Assembly: GCA_963761705.1 (NCBI GenBank)
Contig: CAVXHK010000001.1
Coordinates: 434,001-498,000, forward strand
Direction of reading: 5' to 3'
DNA: 64,000 nucleotides
Source of the DNA: CAVVKW01 sp963761705
GTDB taxonomy: Bacteria > Verrucomicrobiota > Verrucomicrobiia > Chthoniobacterales > JAATET01
Position numbers and translations under genes: made by a program. Below the pieces are notes generated by a model that did not search any database, was not told the DNA's origin, and saw only the letters and a list, made by a program, of their open reading frames with translations. Shown piece after piece: positions 34,211-42,874 of the stretch; within the stretch, counting starts at the first letter, position 1; each line of letters begins with the position of its first letter.

Positions 34211-34527
34211 CGAGGGTCAATCGCAAACGGAGCGGGAAGACGATTTTGCCGGAAAGGTCGGGGTGAGCTGAGTTGAAAATGCAATATCTTGCATACTGAG
34301 CCCCATTTCAAAAGGCTGACCATGCGGAGAAGCCTCTTGATCCGATTTTGACATCTGCCCCAATTCTGAACCAATGAACGGACTGACCCCTCATGTGGAC
34401 CCAAATCCTTGCTTTTGTTCCATTGGTGACTCGTTTTTCCAGGGCATTCACCACCCTGATCTGTCACCCATGTCCTCGGTCAATCTGTCACCTATGTCCT
34501 CGGTTCATACCCCTCATGTCCTCCCTT
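34211..34527. other. Non-coding spacer with repeat motifs before the histidine kinase 3' end
   Basis: No convincing coding sequence is seen in these ~317 bp. Composition is more AT-rich than the neighbours. The stretch contains CAATGAACGGACTGACCCC (34372-34390), which reappears inverted at the start of the kinase gene, and a tandem pair of ~24-bp units at 34460-34507. It reads as a junction left by mobile DNA. Confidence 0.5.
34460..34507. repeat. Tandem pair of ~24-bp units
   Basis: Two adjacent units, TCTGTCACCCATGTCCTCGG followed by TCAA and TCTGTCACCTATGTCCTCGG followed by TTCA, differ at only a few bases. A diverged third copy is at 32684-32708. Motifs of this kind are found beside IS481/IS3-type elements in other genomes, but that link is from memory and no transposase is attached here. 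Confidence 0.6.
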
Positions 34528-36600
34528 TCAGGCAGAGGCGGTTTCGCCGTTGGCATTTTCTCCGCGGTGGTTGATCGGCAGGGCGAATCGGAACGTGGTT
34601 CCTTGGTTGATCTGACTTTCTACTTGGAGGGTCGTTCCGTGGAGATCGAGGACTTCCTGACAGAGCTGCAGGCCGAGGCCGGTTCCCTTCTCGCCGCTGG
34701 TGCCAGGCGAAGACGTCTTGGTGCCGGAGTTTAGAAGGTTGTTGGTGGTGCGGGGGTCCATGCCGACACCGTGATCGATCACGGCAATCTCCACCGAGCC
34801 TCCCGACAATTGCGTGCTGATCGTCACTTTGTCGCCGGGCCTGGAGAATTTCAGCGCGTTGCTGAGGAGATTGCGGATGACCATTTCCAAACTTTGAGGG
34901 TCGGCACGGATCAGGACATTTGGCGGTCCGATGGATTCAACGGCGACGCTCTTGGCCTGAGCGGCGGAAGCGAAGATGGAGATGCATCGGCTGATGATCG
35001 GGTCGAGTTCCAGACTGGTGGGTTCGAATTTCAGTTTTCCTTGATGGATCAAGGCCCATGAAAGCAGGTTTTCGAGAAGCGTGTGCAGGTTGTCCGCGGA
35101 TTGATGAATATCGCGGACGCAGGTTTCGATCTCGTCGCGGGACATCGAGTCGAACCCCGCAGTGAGGAATTCGGACAAGCCGAGGAGTCCGTTGAAGGGC
35201 GCGCGCAGGTCGTGGGCGATGATCGAGAAAAATTTGTCCTTTTCGGAGTTTGAGCGTTGGAGTTCGAGCGTGCGGGCGGCCACGAGAGAAGAGAGTTCTG
35301 CGCGCGAGCGGACGAGTGATTCGCGCTCCCGGACTTCCGCGGCGATCTTGTCGGACTGCAAAAGCCGGATGCGGTCGGCGAGCGCGAATGCGAAGAGGAC
35401 CGCTTCGCCCATGATGCCGATCCAGCCAACTCGGACGGTGAAATCGTTGGTGGGAAGAACTCCGAGCATGCGTAGAGCCATGGCACCAATTGAGAACACC
35501 CAGATCAACCAAGCGATCGTAAAGAACGGCGTCAGGCGGTGCCCGCGGATCCAGAGGAAAGCGCCGAGTCCGGGAAGAAAGGACATCGCGATCACCCCAA
35601 TCATGAGCATCCCAGCGGCCAGACCGGAGTAACCCGAAAAAAATGCGATGGGCGGCAGGAAAAAGTAGACCATCAATCCGCGGAGGAAACGGTCGCAACG
35701 TGGAAGCACGGTTTTCGTGCCGAGGAATCGACGGCTGAACTGGAGGGCGAAGAGGAACGTGAGCGCGGAGAAAAGGGGAAGAACGGCCTCGCTGAGAAGG
35801 CCTTCGTGCGACCAGAAAAATTTTGAGCCCAGTCCCTCCGCCGCGACGAAGGTGCCGAGAGCAAAGAACAGGTAGAGCAGATACCAAAGGTAGATCGGGT
35901 CGCGGGAACCGAGGTAGACCACAAGATTGTAGAGGAAGATGGCGATTCCGCCGCCAAGAAGGATCCCGCAAAGCAGCCAGATATTCCGTTGCTTCTCCGC
36001 GTAGGCCCGTGGCGACGACACCTCGAAGAAGGTGTCGAGTCCGTCCCCGAGTCTTTGCTGCAAGCGGGTGTAAACGGTCGTGGACCCGCCGGCGGGCGTG
36101 GTGATCGGAGCGGCAAAACCTGCTCCGGGAATTGGCTTCTGGGAAACTGCCCGTTTGTCCCCGAGAGCGGTGTGATGGACCCCTCCTTGGGAATCGACTT
36201 CGTAGATATCAACCAGATCCGTCAGAGAAATGGGGAAATTCAGGATCCACGTGATCGGCTCAATGGTCGGATTGGTGGCCTCAAATCGAATCCACCAAGC
36301 GGAGTCGGTAATCCCGAGGGAGGTTCGATTCGCTGGAATGGATTGGAACTCCGCATCGTGAACGCCGGTTACAGTCTCGTCGACGGAGAGGGTGGGACCG
36401 TTTTCCTCCAGAATGGTGGCGTGCGCGATGGGGGAGGTGACACTGAGATCGCTCGAGAGCTCGAACGGCTTTGGGTCGGCGTGGCTCGTGAGCGGGAGCA
36501 GTGAGAGTAGCGGCAACGCCAAGCTGGCGAAGATCCGTTGCTTCGAGAGCTGCCTTTTTGTCGAAGCGATCCAGACTGGAAAGGGAGTCAGCCCGTTCAT
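34528..36600 (-). CDS. Sensor histidine kinase with 7TMR-DISM input module
   Basis: A 690-residue membrane kinase. Residues ~40-190 form an extracytoplasmic 7TMR-DISMED2-like beta domain after a hydrophobic segment. Residues ~205-400 contain seven hydrophobic segments (7TMR-DISM). A coiled coil and the HisKA domain follow, with phospho-acceptor H463 (FFSIIAHDLRAPFNGLLG). The HATPase domain has an N-box (RNLLSNALKFSRPG), G1 (DHGVGM) and G2 (GTGLGLQL). All kinase motifs are intact. No response regulator is adjacent. The gene lies in a repeat-scarred region, so it may be an acquired orphan kinase. The signal is unknown; DISM modules are often linked to carbohydrate sensing. Confidence 0.9.
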   Translation of the reverse strand: MNGLTPFPVWIASTKRQLSKQRIFASLALPLLSLLPLTSHADPKPFELSSDLSVTSPIAHATILEENGPTLSVDETVTGVHDAEFQSIPANRTSLGITDSAWWIRFEATNPTIEPITWILNFPISLTDLVDIYEVDSQGGVHHTALGDKRAVSQKPIPGAGFAAPITTPAGGSTTVYTRLQQRLGDGLDTFFEVSSPRAYAEKQRNIWLLCGILLGGGIAIFLYNLVVYLGSRDPIYLWYLLYLFFALGTFVAAEGLGSKFFWSHEGLLSEAVLPLFSALTFLFALQFSRRFLGTKTVLPRCDRFLRGLMVYFFLPPIAFFSGYSGLAAGMLMIGVIAMSFLPGLGAFLWIRGHRLTPFFTIAWLIWVFSIGAMALRMLGVLPTNDFTVRVGWIGIMGEAVLFAFALADRIRLLQSDKIAAEVRERESLVRSRAELSSLVAARTLELQRSNSEKDKFFSIIAHDLRAPFNGLLGLSEFLTAGFDSMSRDEIETCVRDIHQSADNLHTLLENLLSWALIHQGKLKFEPTSLELDPIISRCISIFASAAQAKSVAVESIGPPNVLIRADPQSLEMVIRNLLSNALKFSRPGDKVTISTQLSGGSVEIAVIDHGVGMDPRTTNNLLNSGTKTSSPGTSGEKGTGLGLQLCQEVLDLHGTTLQVESQINQGTTFRFALPINHRGENANGETASA

Positions 36601-36752
36601 TGATTCAAAATCCAGTGATCGATCGTCTGACGTTCGTGAGAGCGCAGGACTCGGAGTGTGCTGTGGATGCTGGCGAGTGAGATGCCGTCGCGGCTTCTCG
36701 GGAAAGGAGACGGTTGTTTGAGGTGAGTGCGGGTGCGGGGCGAGCTGGGAAT

Positions 36753-38126
36753 TTACGCGCCGATCTGGGTGGTGATGGCGGTGGCGATTTTGTCGGCGCT
36801 GTCGTTGATTTCGGCTTCGTTGCGGCCTTCGATCAATAAGCGGATTTTGGGTTCGGTGCCGCTGTAGCGGAGGAGGACTCGGCCTTTGCCGTCCAACGCT
36901 TTCTCGGTATCGGCGATGAGTTTTTGGGCGTCCTCCAAGGTTTCGATGGGGGGCTTTTCTTTGACTTTCAGGTTTCTTTGGGCCTGGGGGTATTTTTTGA
37001 GTTGGCTCTTGAGTTCGCTGAGGGGCTTGCCGGTTTCCAGCATGATGTGGAGGATCTGGAGGGCCGAGACGATGCCGTCACCGGTGGTGGAGAAGTCGCG
37101 GAAGATCATGTGGCCGCTTTGCTCGCCGCCGATGCTGTAGCCGCCTCGCATCATTTCTTCGATGACGTAGCGGTCGCCGACTTTTGTTCGGATGACTTTG
37201 CCTCCATGAGGTTCGAGGGCTTCTTCGAGGCCGTAGTTGCTCATGATGGTGGCAACGAGGGTGTTGTCGGTGAGGGTGCCGCGCTTGAGATTTTCGATGG
37301 CGGCGATGGCGAGGATTTCGTCACCGTCGACGATGGTGCCGGTTTCGTCCGCGAGGAGGACGCGGTCGGCGTCGCCGTCGTGGCTGATGCCGATGTGGGC
37401 GCCGGTTGCTTTGACCAGACGGCTGATCTCTTTGGGGTAGGTGCTACCGCAGTCGGCGTTGATGTTGGTGCCGTTGGGGGCGTTGTGGGCGACGGTGAGG
37501 TCGGCGCCGAGCTCGCGCAGGATGCAAGGGGAGCTTTTGTAGGCGGCGCCGTTTGCACAGTCCAAGACGATCTTGAGGGATTCGAGGGTGAGGCCGCGGG
37601 GGAAGGATTGTTTGGCGGATTCGACGTAGCGGCCGAGGGCATCGTCGATGCGGGTGGCGCGGCCGATCTTGCCGGCGGTGGGGCGGATCGAGTCGATCTC
37701 GCCGGAGAAGACGAGGGATTCGATGCGGGCTTCGACCTGGTCGTCGAGTTTGTAGCCGTCGTGGCGGAAGAATTTGATGCCGTTGTCTTCGTAGGGATTG
37801 TGGCTGGCGGAGAGAACGATGCCGGCGTCGGCGCGGAGGGAGCGGGTGATGGTGGCGACGCCGGGGGTGGGGAGGGGGCCGATGACGAGAACGTCGACGC
37901 CGAGGGACGTGATGCCGGCGACGATGGCGTTCTCGAGCATGTAGCCGGAGAGCCGGGTGTCTTTGCCGAGCACGATCTTGGGGCGGTGGCCGGGTTGGCG
38001 GGCGTAGGGTCCACCATTTTCGCTGAAGACGTGGGCGGCGGCGCGGCCGAGCTGGAGGGCGACTTCGGCGGTGACGGGGTGGACGTTGGCGACGCCGCGG
38101 ACGCCGTCGGTTCCAAATAGTTTCAT
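36753..38126 (-). CDS. glmM: Phosphoglucosamine mutase
   Basis: A 457-residue enzyme that converts glucosamine-6-phosphate to glucosamine-1-phosphate for UDP-GlcNAc, peptidoglycan and LPS synthesis. Signatures are the phosphoserine loop with S108 (GIVLSASHNPYEDNG), the Mg-binding DGDADR (residues 250-255) and the phosphate-binding RYSGTEPKIRLL near the C-terminus. It is downstream of cdaA, as in the cdaA-cdaR-glmM cluster of Firmicutes, where GlmM can modulate CdaA. The 69-bp spacer after the mini-CdaR gene holds a low-complexity AATGCGGAATGCG stretch. Confidence 0.97.
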   Translation of the reverse strand: MKLFGTDGVRGVANVHPVTAEVALQLGRAAAHVFSENGGPYARQPGHRPKIVLGKDTRLSGYMLENAIVAGITSLGVDVLVIGPLPTPGVATITRSLRADAGIVLSASHNPYEDNGIKFFRHDGYKLDDQVEARIESLVFSGEIDSIRPTAGKIGRATRIDDALGRYVESAKQSFPRGLTLESLKIVLDCANGAAYKSSPCILRELGADLTVAHNAPNGTNINADCGSTYPKEISRLVKATGAHIGISHDGDADRVLLADETGTIVDGDEILAIAAIENLKRGTLTDNTLVATIMSNYGLEEALEPHGGKVIRTKVGDRYVIEEMMRGGYSIGGEQSGHMIFRDFSTTGDGIVSALQILHIMLETGKPLSELKSQLKKYPQAQRNLKVKEKPPIETLEDAQKLIADTEKALDGKGRVLLRYSGTEPKIRLLIEGRNEAEINDSADKIATAITTQIGA

Positions 38127-38194
38127 GGGGAGGGTGAGGAATGCGGAATGCGCAATGCTGAATTATAAATGGCTAGGTCGCTGGGGCGATGAGG

Positions 38195-38335
38195 CTAGTT
38201 GAACGAGGCGGCGGGGGTGGGCCAGTCGGGGCGGGCGTCGCGCTCGGAAACGTTCTGGTTGATGATGTACCAGAGGATGGTCGCGATGAAGACGCAGATG
38301 ACCTTAGCTTGCCAGTTGTGTAGAATCGTTTTCAT
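38195..38335 (-). CDS. 46-residue CdaR/YbbR-like single-pass membrane protein
   Basis: A small gene translating to a 46-residue protein with one membrane segment: HNWQAKVICVFIATILWYII, then NQNVSERDARP. The pattern of a basic/aromatic start, a hydrophobic segment and LW(Y)II resembles the N-terminal anchor of CdaR (YbbR-domain proteins), which regulates CdaA. The extracytoplasmic YbbR repeats are absent. It begins 32 bp inside the 3' end of cdaA and lies before glmM, exactly where cdaR sits in cdaA-cdaR-glmM operons. The family call is an inference from position and hydrophobic pattern. Confidence 0.6.
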   Translation of the reverse strand: MKTILHNWQAKVICVFIATILWYIINQNVSERDARPDWPTPAASFN

Positions 38336-39110
38336 AGTCTTCGACTAAGAGGAGGCGGCTGAGCTGCTTGCGAAAATTTTCAACGTTGAGGTTTCGTTCG
38401 ATGACGCCGTTGTGACAAATGGAGACGGCGCCCGTCTCCTCCGAGACGATGAGGGTGATGGCGTCGGATTCTTCGCTCATGCCCAAGGCCGCTCGGTGGC
38501 GGAGGCCGAGGTTGCGGTCGAGGTCTTCACGCTGGGTGAGGGGGAAGATGCAGCCGGCGGCTTCGATGCGGTCGTTGCTGACGATCATGCCGCCGTCGTG
38601 GAGGACGGTCTTCGGGTGAAAGATGGTGAGGGTGAGTTCTTTGCTGTATTCGCAGCCGACCATGACACCGGTGGTGGCGATGGCGTTGAGGTCGATCTCG
38701 CGCTCGACGGCGATGAGGGCGCCGTGGCCTTTGCCGGCTAGCTCGAAGACGGTGTCGGTGAGTTCTTCGATGGTTTCTTTTTTCTCGAAGGAACTGCTGA
38801 AGAAGCGGTGGCTGCCGAGTTCGGTGAGGGCGCGGCGGAGTTCGGGTTGGAAGATGACGACGAGGGCGATGGCGAGGAAGACGGAGAAGCTGCGGAGGAG
38901 CCAGCCGATGACGGCCAGCTCGAAGATCTGCGAGATGAGCGTGAGGGTGATGAAGATGACGGCGATGCCGATGAGGATGCGGGCGCCGCGGGTGCCTTTG
39001 AGGTACTTGTAAACGTAGTAGAGAACGACGGTGATGATGCCGATCTCGATGGAGGCGGTCCAATTGTCGCGGAGGTAGTCCGTGATCGTGTTGAGGGTCT
39101 CGGAATTCAT
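38304..39110 (-). CDS. cdaA: Diadenylate cyclase CdaA (DisA_N domain)
   Basis: A 268-residue membrane-bound enzyme that makes c-di-AMP from two ATP. Three hydrophobic segments occupy residues ~20-90. The DAC domain follows with HDGGMIVSNDRIEAAGCIFP (residues 171-190) and LGLRHRAALGMSEESDAITL with RHR at 204-206. The canonical DGA motif reads DGG here, a conservative change. It is followed by a mini-CdaR gene and glmM, the conserved c-di-AMP/cell-wall cluster. Confidence 0.95.
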   Translation of the reverse strand: MNSETLNTITDYLRDNWTASIEIGIITVVLYYVYKYLKGTRGARILIGIAVIFITLTLISQIFELAVIGWLLRSFSVFLAIALVVIFQPELRRALTELGSHRFFSSSFEKKETIEELTDTVFELAGKGHGALIAVEREIDLNAIATTGVMVGCEYSKELTLTIFHPKTVLHDGGMIVSNDRIEAAGCIFPLTQREDLDRNLGLRHRAALGMSEESDAITLIVSEETGAVSICHNGVIERNLNVENFRKQLSRLLLVEDYENDSTQLAS

Positions 39111-39136
39111 TTAACCGCCGATTTCGCAGGTGGGAT

Positions 39137-39973
39137 TCATGCGTTGAGGATGGCCTCGGTCATGCGGGCGGCGTCGCGGTGGGCGGCGACGTCGTGGACG
39201 CGGAAGATGCGGGCGCCGCGCTCGCGGCAAAGGCTGGTGAGAGCGAGGCCGGGGTAGAGGCGGGCGGTGGGGTCAGGGGTGCCGGCGAGGTGGCCGAGGT
39301 AGGACTTGCGGGAGACGCCGATGAGGAGGGGGCGGTTGCACGTGGCCAGGGTGGCGGTGGCGGCGAGGAGCTGGCGGTTGTGGTCGGGGAGCTTGCCGAA
39401 GCCGATGCCGGGGTCGAGTGCGATGGCCATTTCGTCGATTCCGGAGGTTATCGCCGCCTCCATTTGCTGTCGAAGAAATTCCCGGACCTCCGCGACGACT
39501 TGGGTGTAGGTGGGCGACCGCTGCATGGTTTGGGGGGTGCCTTGCATGTGCATGATGATGACGCCGGCTTTCGTGCGGGCGGCGAGGGGGATCATGGCGG
39601 GGTCGCCGGTGAGTCCGGTGACGTCGTTGATGATGTCGGCCCCGGCGGAGATGGCAGCTGCGGCGACGGACGATTTGGAGGTGTCGATGGAGATGGTGAT
39701 GTCGGAGGCCGCGCGGATGCGCTCAACGACGGGGAGGACGCGGGCAATCTCTTTGGCGGCGGAAACGGGGGTCGAGCCGGGGCGGGTGGATTCGCCGCCG
39801 ACGTCGATGATGGTGGCGCCTTCGCGTTCCATCCGGAGAGCGTGGGCGGCGGCGTTGTCGGGGTCGGTGTAGGCACCGCCGTCGGAGAAGGAGTCGGGGG
39901 TGACGTTGAGGACGCCCATGAGGACGGACTCACGGGTGAGGTCGAAGGTATGGCGGCGGGTTTGCCAGATCAT
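39137..39973 (-). CDS. folP: Dihydropteroate synthase
   Basis: A 278-residue TIM-barrel enzyme that condenses para-aminobenzoate with dihydropterin pyrophosphate in folate synthesis; it is the target of sulfonamides. Signatures are MGVLNVTPDSFSDGG (residues 19-33), DVGGESTRPGS, ISIDTSKSSVAAAAISAGAD and the C-terminal RIFRVHDVAAHRDAARM. It lies 26 bp upstream of cdaA in the same direction, so folate, c-di-AMP and amino-sugar genes are likely one transcript. A large inverted repeat separates it from rapA. Confidence 0.97.
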   Translation of the reverse strand: MIWQTRRHTFDLTRESVLMGVLNVTPDSFSDGGAYTDPDNAAAHALRMEREGATIIDVGGESTRPGSTPVSAAKEIARVLPVVERIRAASDITISIDTSKSSVAAAAISAGADIINDVTGLTGDPAMIPLAARTKAGVIIMHMQGTPQTMQRSPTYTQVVAEVREFLRQQMEAAITSGIDEMAIALDPGIGFGKLPDHNRQLLAATATLATCNRPLLIGVSRKSYLGHLAGTPDPTARLYPGLALTSLCRERGARIFRVHDVAAHRDAARMTEAILNA

Positions 39974-39985
39974 GAGGTGAAGGAT

Positions 39986-40062
39986 CTCGCGCAGAGACGC
40001 AGAGACGCAGAGGATTTGCTGAGGAAATTTTTCACCTCTGCGGCTCTGTGCCTCTGCGCGAG
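39986..40062. repeat. 77-bp inverted repeat (28-bp arms) between rapA and folP
   Basis: Arm 39986-40013 (CTCGCGCAGAGACGCAGAGA followed by CGCAGAGG) pairs with 40035-40062 at 25 of 28 positions around a 21-nt loop. The GCAGAGAC unit is itself repeated within the arm. The predicted hairpin is very stable and lies 6 bp beyond the rapA stop. It could stop rapA transcripts or be one copy of a dispersed palindromic repeat. Confidence 0.75.
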
Positions 40063-40067
40063 GCCAC

Positions 40068-42768
40068 TCACTCTGCGGCGGTGCGGTGGATGAGGCGGAG
40101 GGAGTCTAGTCGGAGGCGGGTTCCGGCGAGGGCGTGGCGGAGGGCGGTTCGCTGAGCCTCGATGGCTTCGATTTCTTCGGGCCGGATTTGGTTGTTCTTT
40201 TCTTTCAGGTGGTGGAGGCGGTCGATCTCGGTTTGGAGGGACTTTTCCATCGTGGTCGTGGCCGACTTGATGAGGGTCTTCAGGTCTTCTTCCGCTAGGC
40301 GTTGGGTCTCCGCGAGCATGGAGGGGAGCAGCTTTCTTTTGATGGTGTCGTTGTGGAGGAGGCGGTGAGGGTCAGACTTTTCCAGCTTGGCTTTGGCTAG
40401 ATTGGCGTTGTCGGTTTCGTTCTTGAGGCGGTGGTCGACGACCGTCTTGAGTGGCTTGGGGGGGAGGAAGCGATCGACGTGGAGGCTGGCGGGGGCGACG
40501 CATTCGGCGACGGTGTGAGCCTCGAGATAGATGGCTTCGGGGGTGGGTGCTCGCCAGAGACCGAAGGTGGCGTTGCCGGTTTCGGCCCCGAGGAGGAGGT
40601 CGATGGCGCCGCGGACCATGGGATGGTCCTGGGAGAAGAAGCCGAGGTCTTCGCGGCTGAGTGCTCGGGGTCGATCCAGGGTGACGGAGAGGCCTTCGTC
40701 GGGGAGGCCGGGAAAAGCGTCGGTGAGGTGGCCGGGGCGGAGGAGGTAGCCGCGGTGGCCGAGTTCCTCGATGTGGATGCCGAAGTGGTCGAAGAGGGAG
40801 AGGAGGTATTCTTCGAAGGTCGGGTCGGTGTCGCGGCGGTGGATGCGGTCGATGAGCGGGGTGGCCCGGGTGGGTTGGGAACTGGTGAGCTTCGAGGAGG
40901 CGGTCGTGGCCTTCGGAAAGGCGTCGGGTGACTGAAGCAGCGAGGGTTTTCGATTTTTTTAGGAAGGCCGAAAGCTTTTTGGGGTCGGGTTCTTCGAGGA
41001 GGGTGCGGAGGTCGGGGTCGAGTTCCGTGGCGATCTCGGAGGCACCGTGGAGGTTGTGTTCGATGGCGTCGAGGCCTTCGTGGTACCAGCGGGCGAGAAT
41101 TTCGGAGCTGGTGCGCTCTTCGAAAGGGACGTGGACGTGGATGGTCTCGGTCTGGCCGATGCGGTCGAGGCGGCCGATGCGTTGCTCGAGCAGCTCGGGG
41201 TCGTCGGGGAGGTCGAAGAGGACGAGGTGGTGGGCGAATTGGAAGTTGCGGCCTTCGCTGCCGATCTCGGAGCAGATGAGGATGCGGGCGCCGTCGGGTT
41301 CGGCGAAGAAGGCGGCGTTGCGGTCGCGCTGGAGGAGCGTGAGGCCTTCGTGGAAGACGGCGGCGGTGATGGCGATCTCCTTGAGGAGGGCTTCGTAGGT
41401 CTGCTCGGCGAGTTCGCGGGTGCGGCAAATGAGGAGGATCTTCGCGGGGTCGAGGGTGCGCAGGAGGTCGACAAGCCAGGTGATGCGGGGGACGGTGAGG
41501 GTAGTGAGGTGGGCGCGGCGGTTGGGGAAACCGGTGAGGGCGGCGCGGGTGTTGCGGAACATGACGCGACCGGTGCCGAAGCGGTCGAGGAGGTCGGCGA
41601 GGTCGCTGGGGGGTGCGTTTTTGGCGATGAGGGCTTCAGCTTCCTGGGCGACTTGAGTGTAGTGATTGGATTCTTCGACGAAGGCGTCGAAGTCGCCGTA
41701 GCGGTCGGGGTCGAGGAGGCGGAGGCGGCTGAAGTGGCCTTCGAGGCCGAGCTGCTGGGGGGTGGCGGTGAGGAGGAGGACGGCGGGGATGGTGGCGGCG
41801 AGGCGGGCGGCGAGGTCGTAGGCGGGACTGGCGGGTTCGAGGTGGTGCGCTTCGTCGACGATGAGGAGGTCCCAACCGGCGGCGACGGCTTGGTCGCCGC
41901 GCTGGGGGGAATTCGAGAGGAAGGCGGCGCTGGCGATGACGAGCTGGCTGTCGAGAAAGGGGTTGGCTCCCGGGTCGCCGGCTTCGATGGCGACGACGCG
42001 TTCCTCGTCGAAGAGGTTGAAGAGGAGGTTGAACCGGCGGAGGAGTTCGACGAACCACTGGTGAACGAGCGGGTCGGGGAGGACGATGAGGACGCGGTCG
42101 GCGCGGCCGGTGAGGTGGAGGCGGTGGAGAACGAGGCAGGCTTCGATGGTCTTGCCGAGGCCGACTTCGTCGGCGAGGAGGACGCGGGGGGCGAGGCGGC
42201 TGGCGACCTCGGAGGCGATGTGAATCTGGTGGGGGATGAGGTCGATGCGGGCGCCGGTGAAACCGCGGATGGTGGATTGGCGGATGCGGGCGCGGTGCGC
42301 GAGGGTGCGAACGCGGAGGTCGAAGGTGGAAAGGTCGTCGGTGCGACCGGCAAGGAGGCGGTCTTCGGGGGCGCTGAAGCTGATGGTGTCGGCGAGTTCG
42401 GCCTCGGGGACGGCGCGGTCTCTGCCGTCGGCCCGGACGGTGTAGGTCGCGATGCCGTCGGGACCGGTGGCGACAGATTCGACGGTGAGTTGTTCGTCCG
42501 CGTGCGTGCGGATCTTGTCGCCGGGACGGAAAACGATGCGGCGGAGCGGGGCGGATTCGAGCGCGTATTGGCGGTGCTCGGCGGCGGCGGGGAAGTAGAT
42601 TTCGACGCGACCGAATTCGGCCTTGAGCAGGATGCCGAGGCCGAGTTCGGGTTCGGTGTCGGAGGCCCAGCGTTGGCCGGGTTGGATGTCGCGGGGATTC
42701 AAGTCGAGTCGAGGGTTGAGAGTTTGCGGTCGAGAGTTGAGTAGAGGGATACGGGCGATCGTCTTCAC
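40068..42768 (-). pseudogene. rapA: RNA polymerase-associated helicase RapA (HepA), frameshifted
   Basis: A Swi2/Snf2 ATPase gene of about 900 codons, near the 968 of E. coli RapA, which recycles stalled RNA polymerase. N-terminal tudor-like domains precede Walker A (LLADEVGLGKTIEA, K206), DEAH (residues 305-308) and the helicase C half (RIGRLDRIGQ). After EGHDRLLEAHQ, around 40870-40905, the homologous sequence moves to another frame and continues as FEEYLLSLFDHFGIHIEELG, HVDRFLPPKPLKTVVDHRL and LDSLRLIHRTAAE. Both parts keep GC-rich third positions and full RapA order, so a single one-base indel splits the gene. It may be a sequence error or a recent mutation. Confidence 0.85.
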
Positions 42769-42809
42769 CCGCGCTTCTACGGCTTGGCGGTAAGACGAAA
42801 ACGTGGAGT

Positions 42810-42837
42810 CTGGCCAGCGCGGTGCGCGGATGGCCAG
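42810..42837 (-). terminator. Candidate terminator of the DUF1254 operon
   Basis: CTGGCCA (42810-42816) pairs with TGGCCAG (42831-42837), and the interior GCGC-GGT-GCGC pairs again. On the minus strand the stem is followed within 10 bases by a TTTT run. It lies 38 bp beyond the stop of the barrel gene, the last of seven closely spaced genes. Confidence 0.45.
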
Positions 42838-42874
42838 CCGGTTCTGACGAGACGGGAGCGGACGGCGCCGGAAC

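Noticed and set aside
39986..40062. CRISPR array
   Set aside because: The GCAGAGAC units are contiguous and form a hairpin; there are no unique spacers. No repeat-spacer array was seen anywhere in the window.
41047..42744. 565-residue plus-strand ORF opposite rapA
   Set aside because: Composition (E/G/V-rich) is that of an antisense frame; rapA motifs explain the region.
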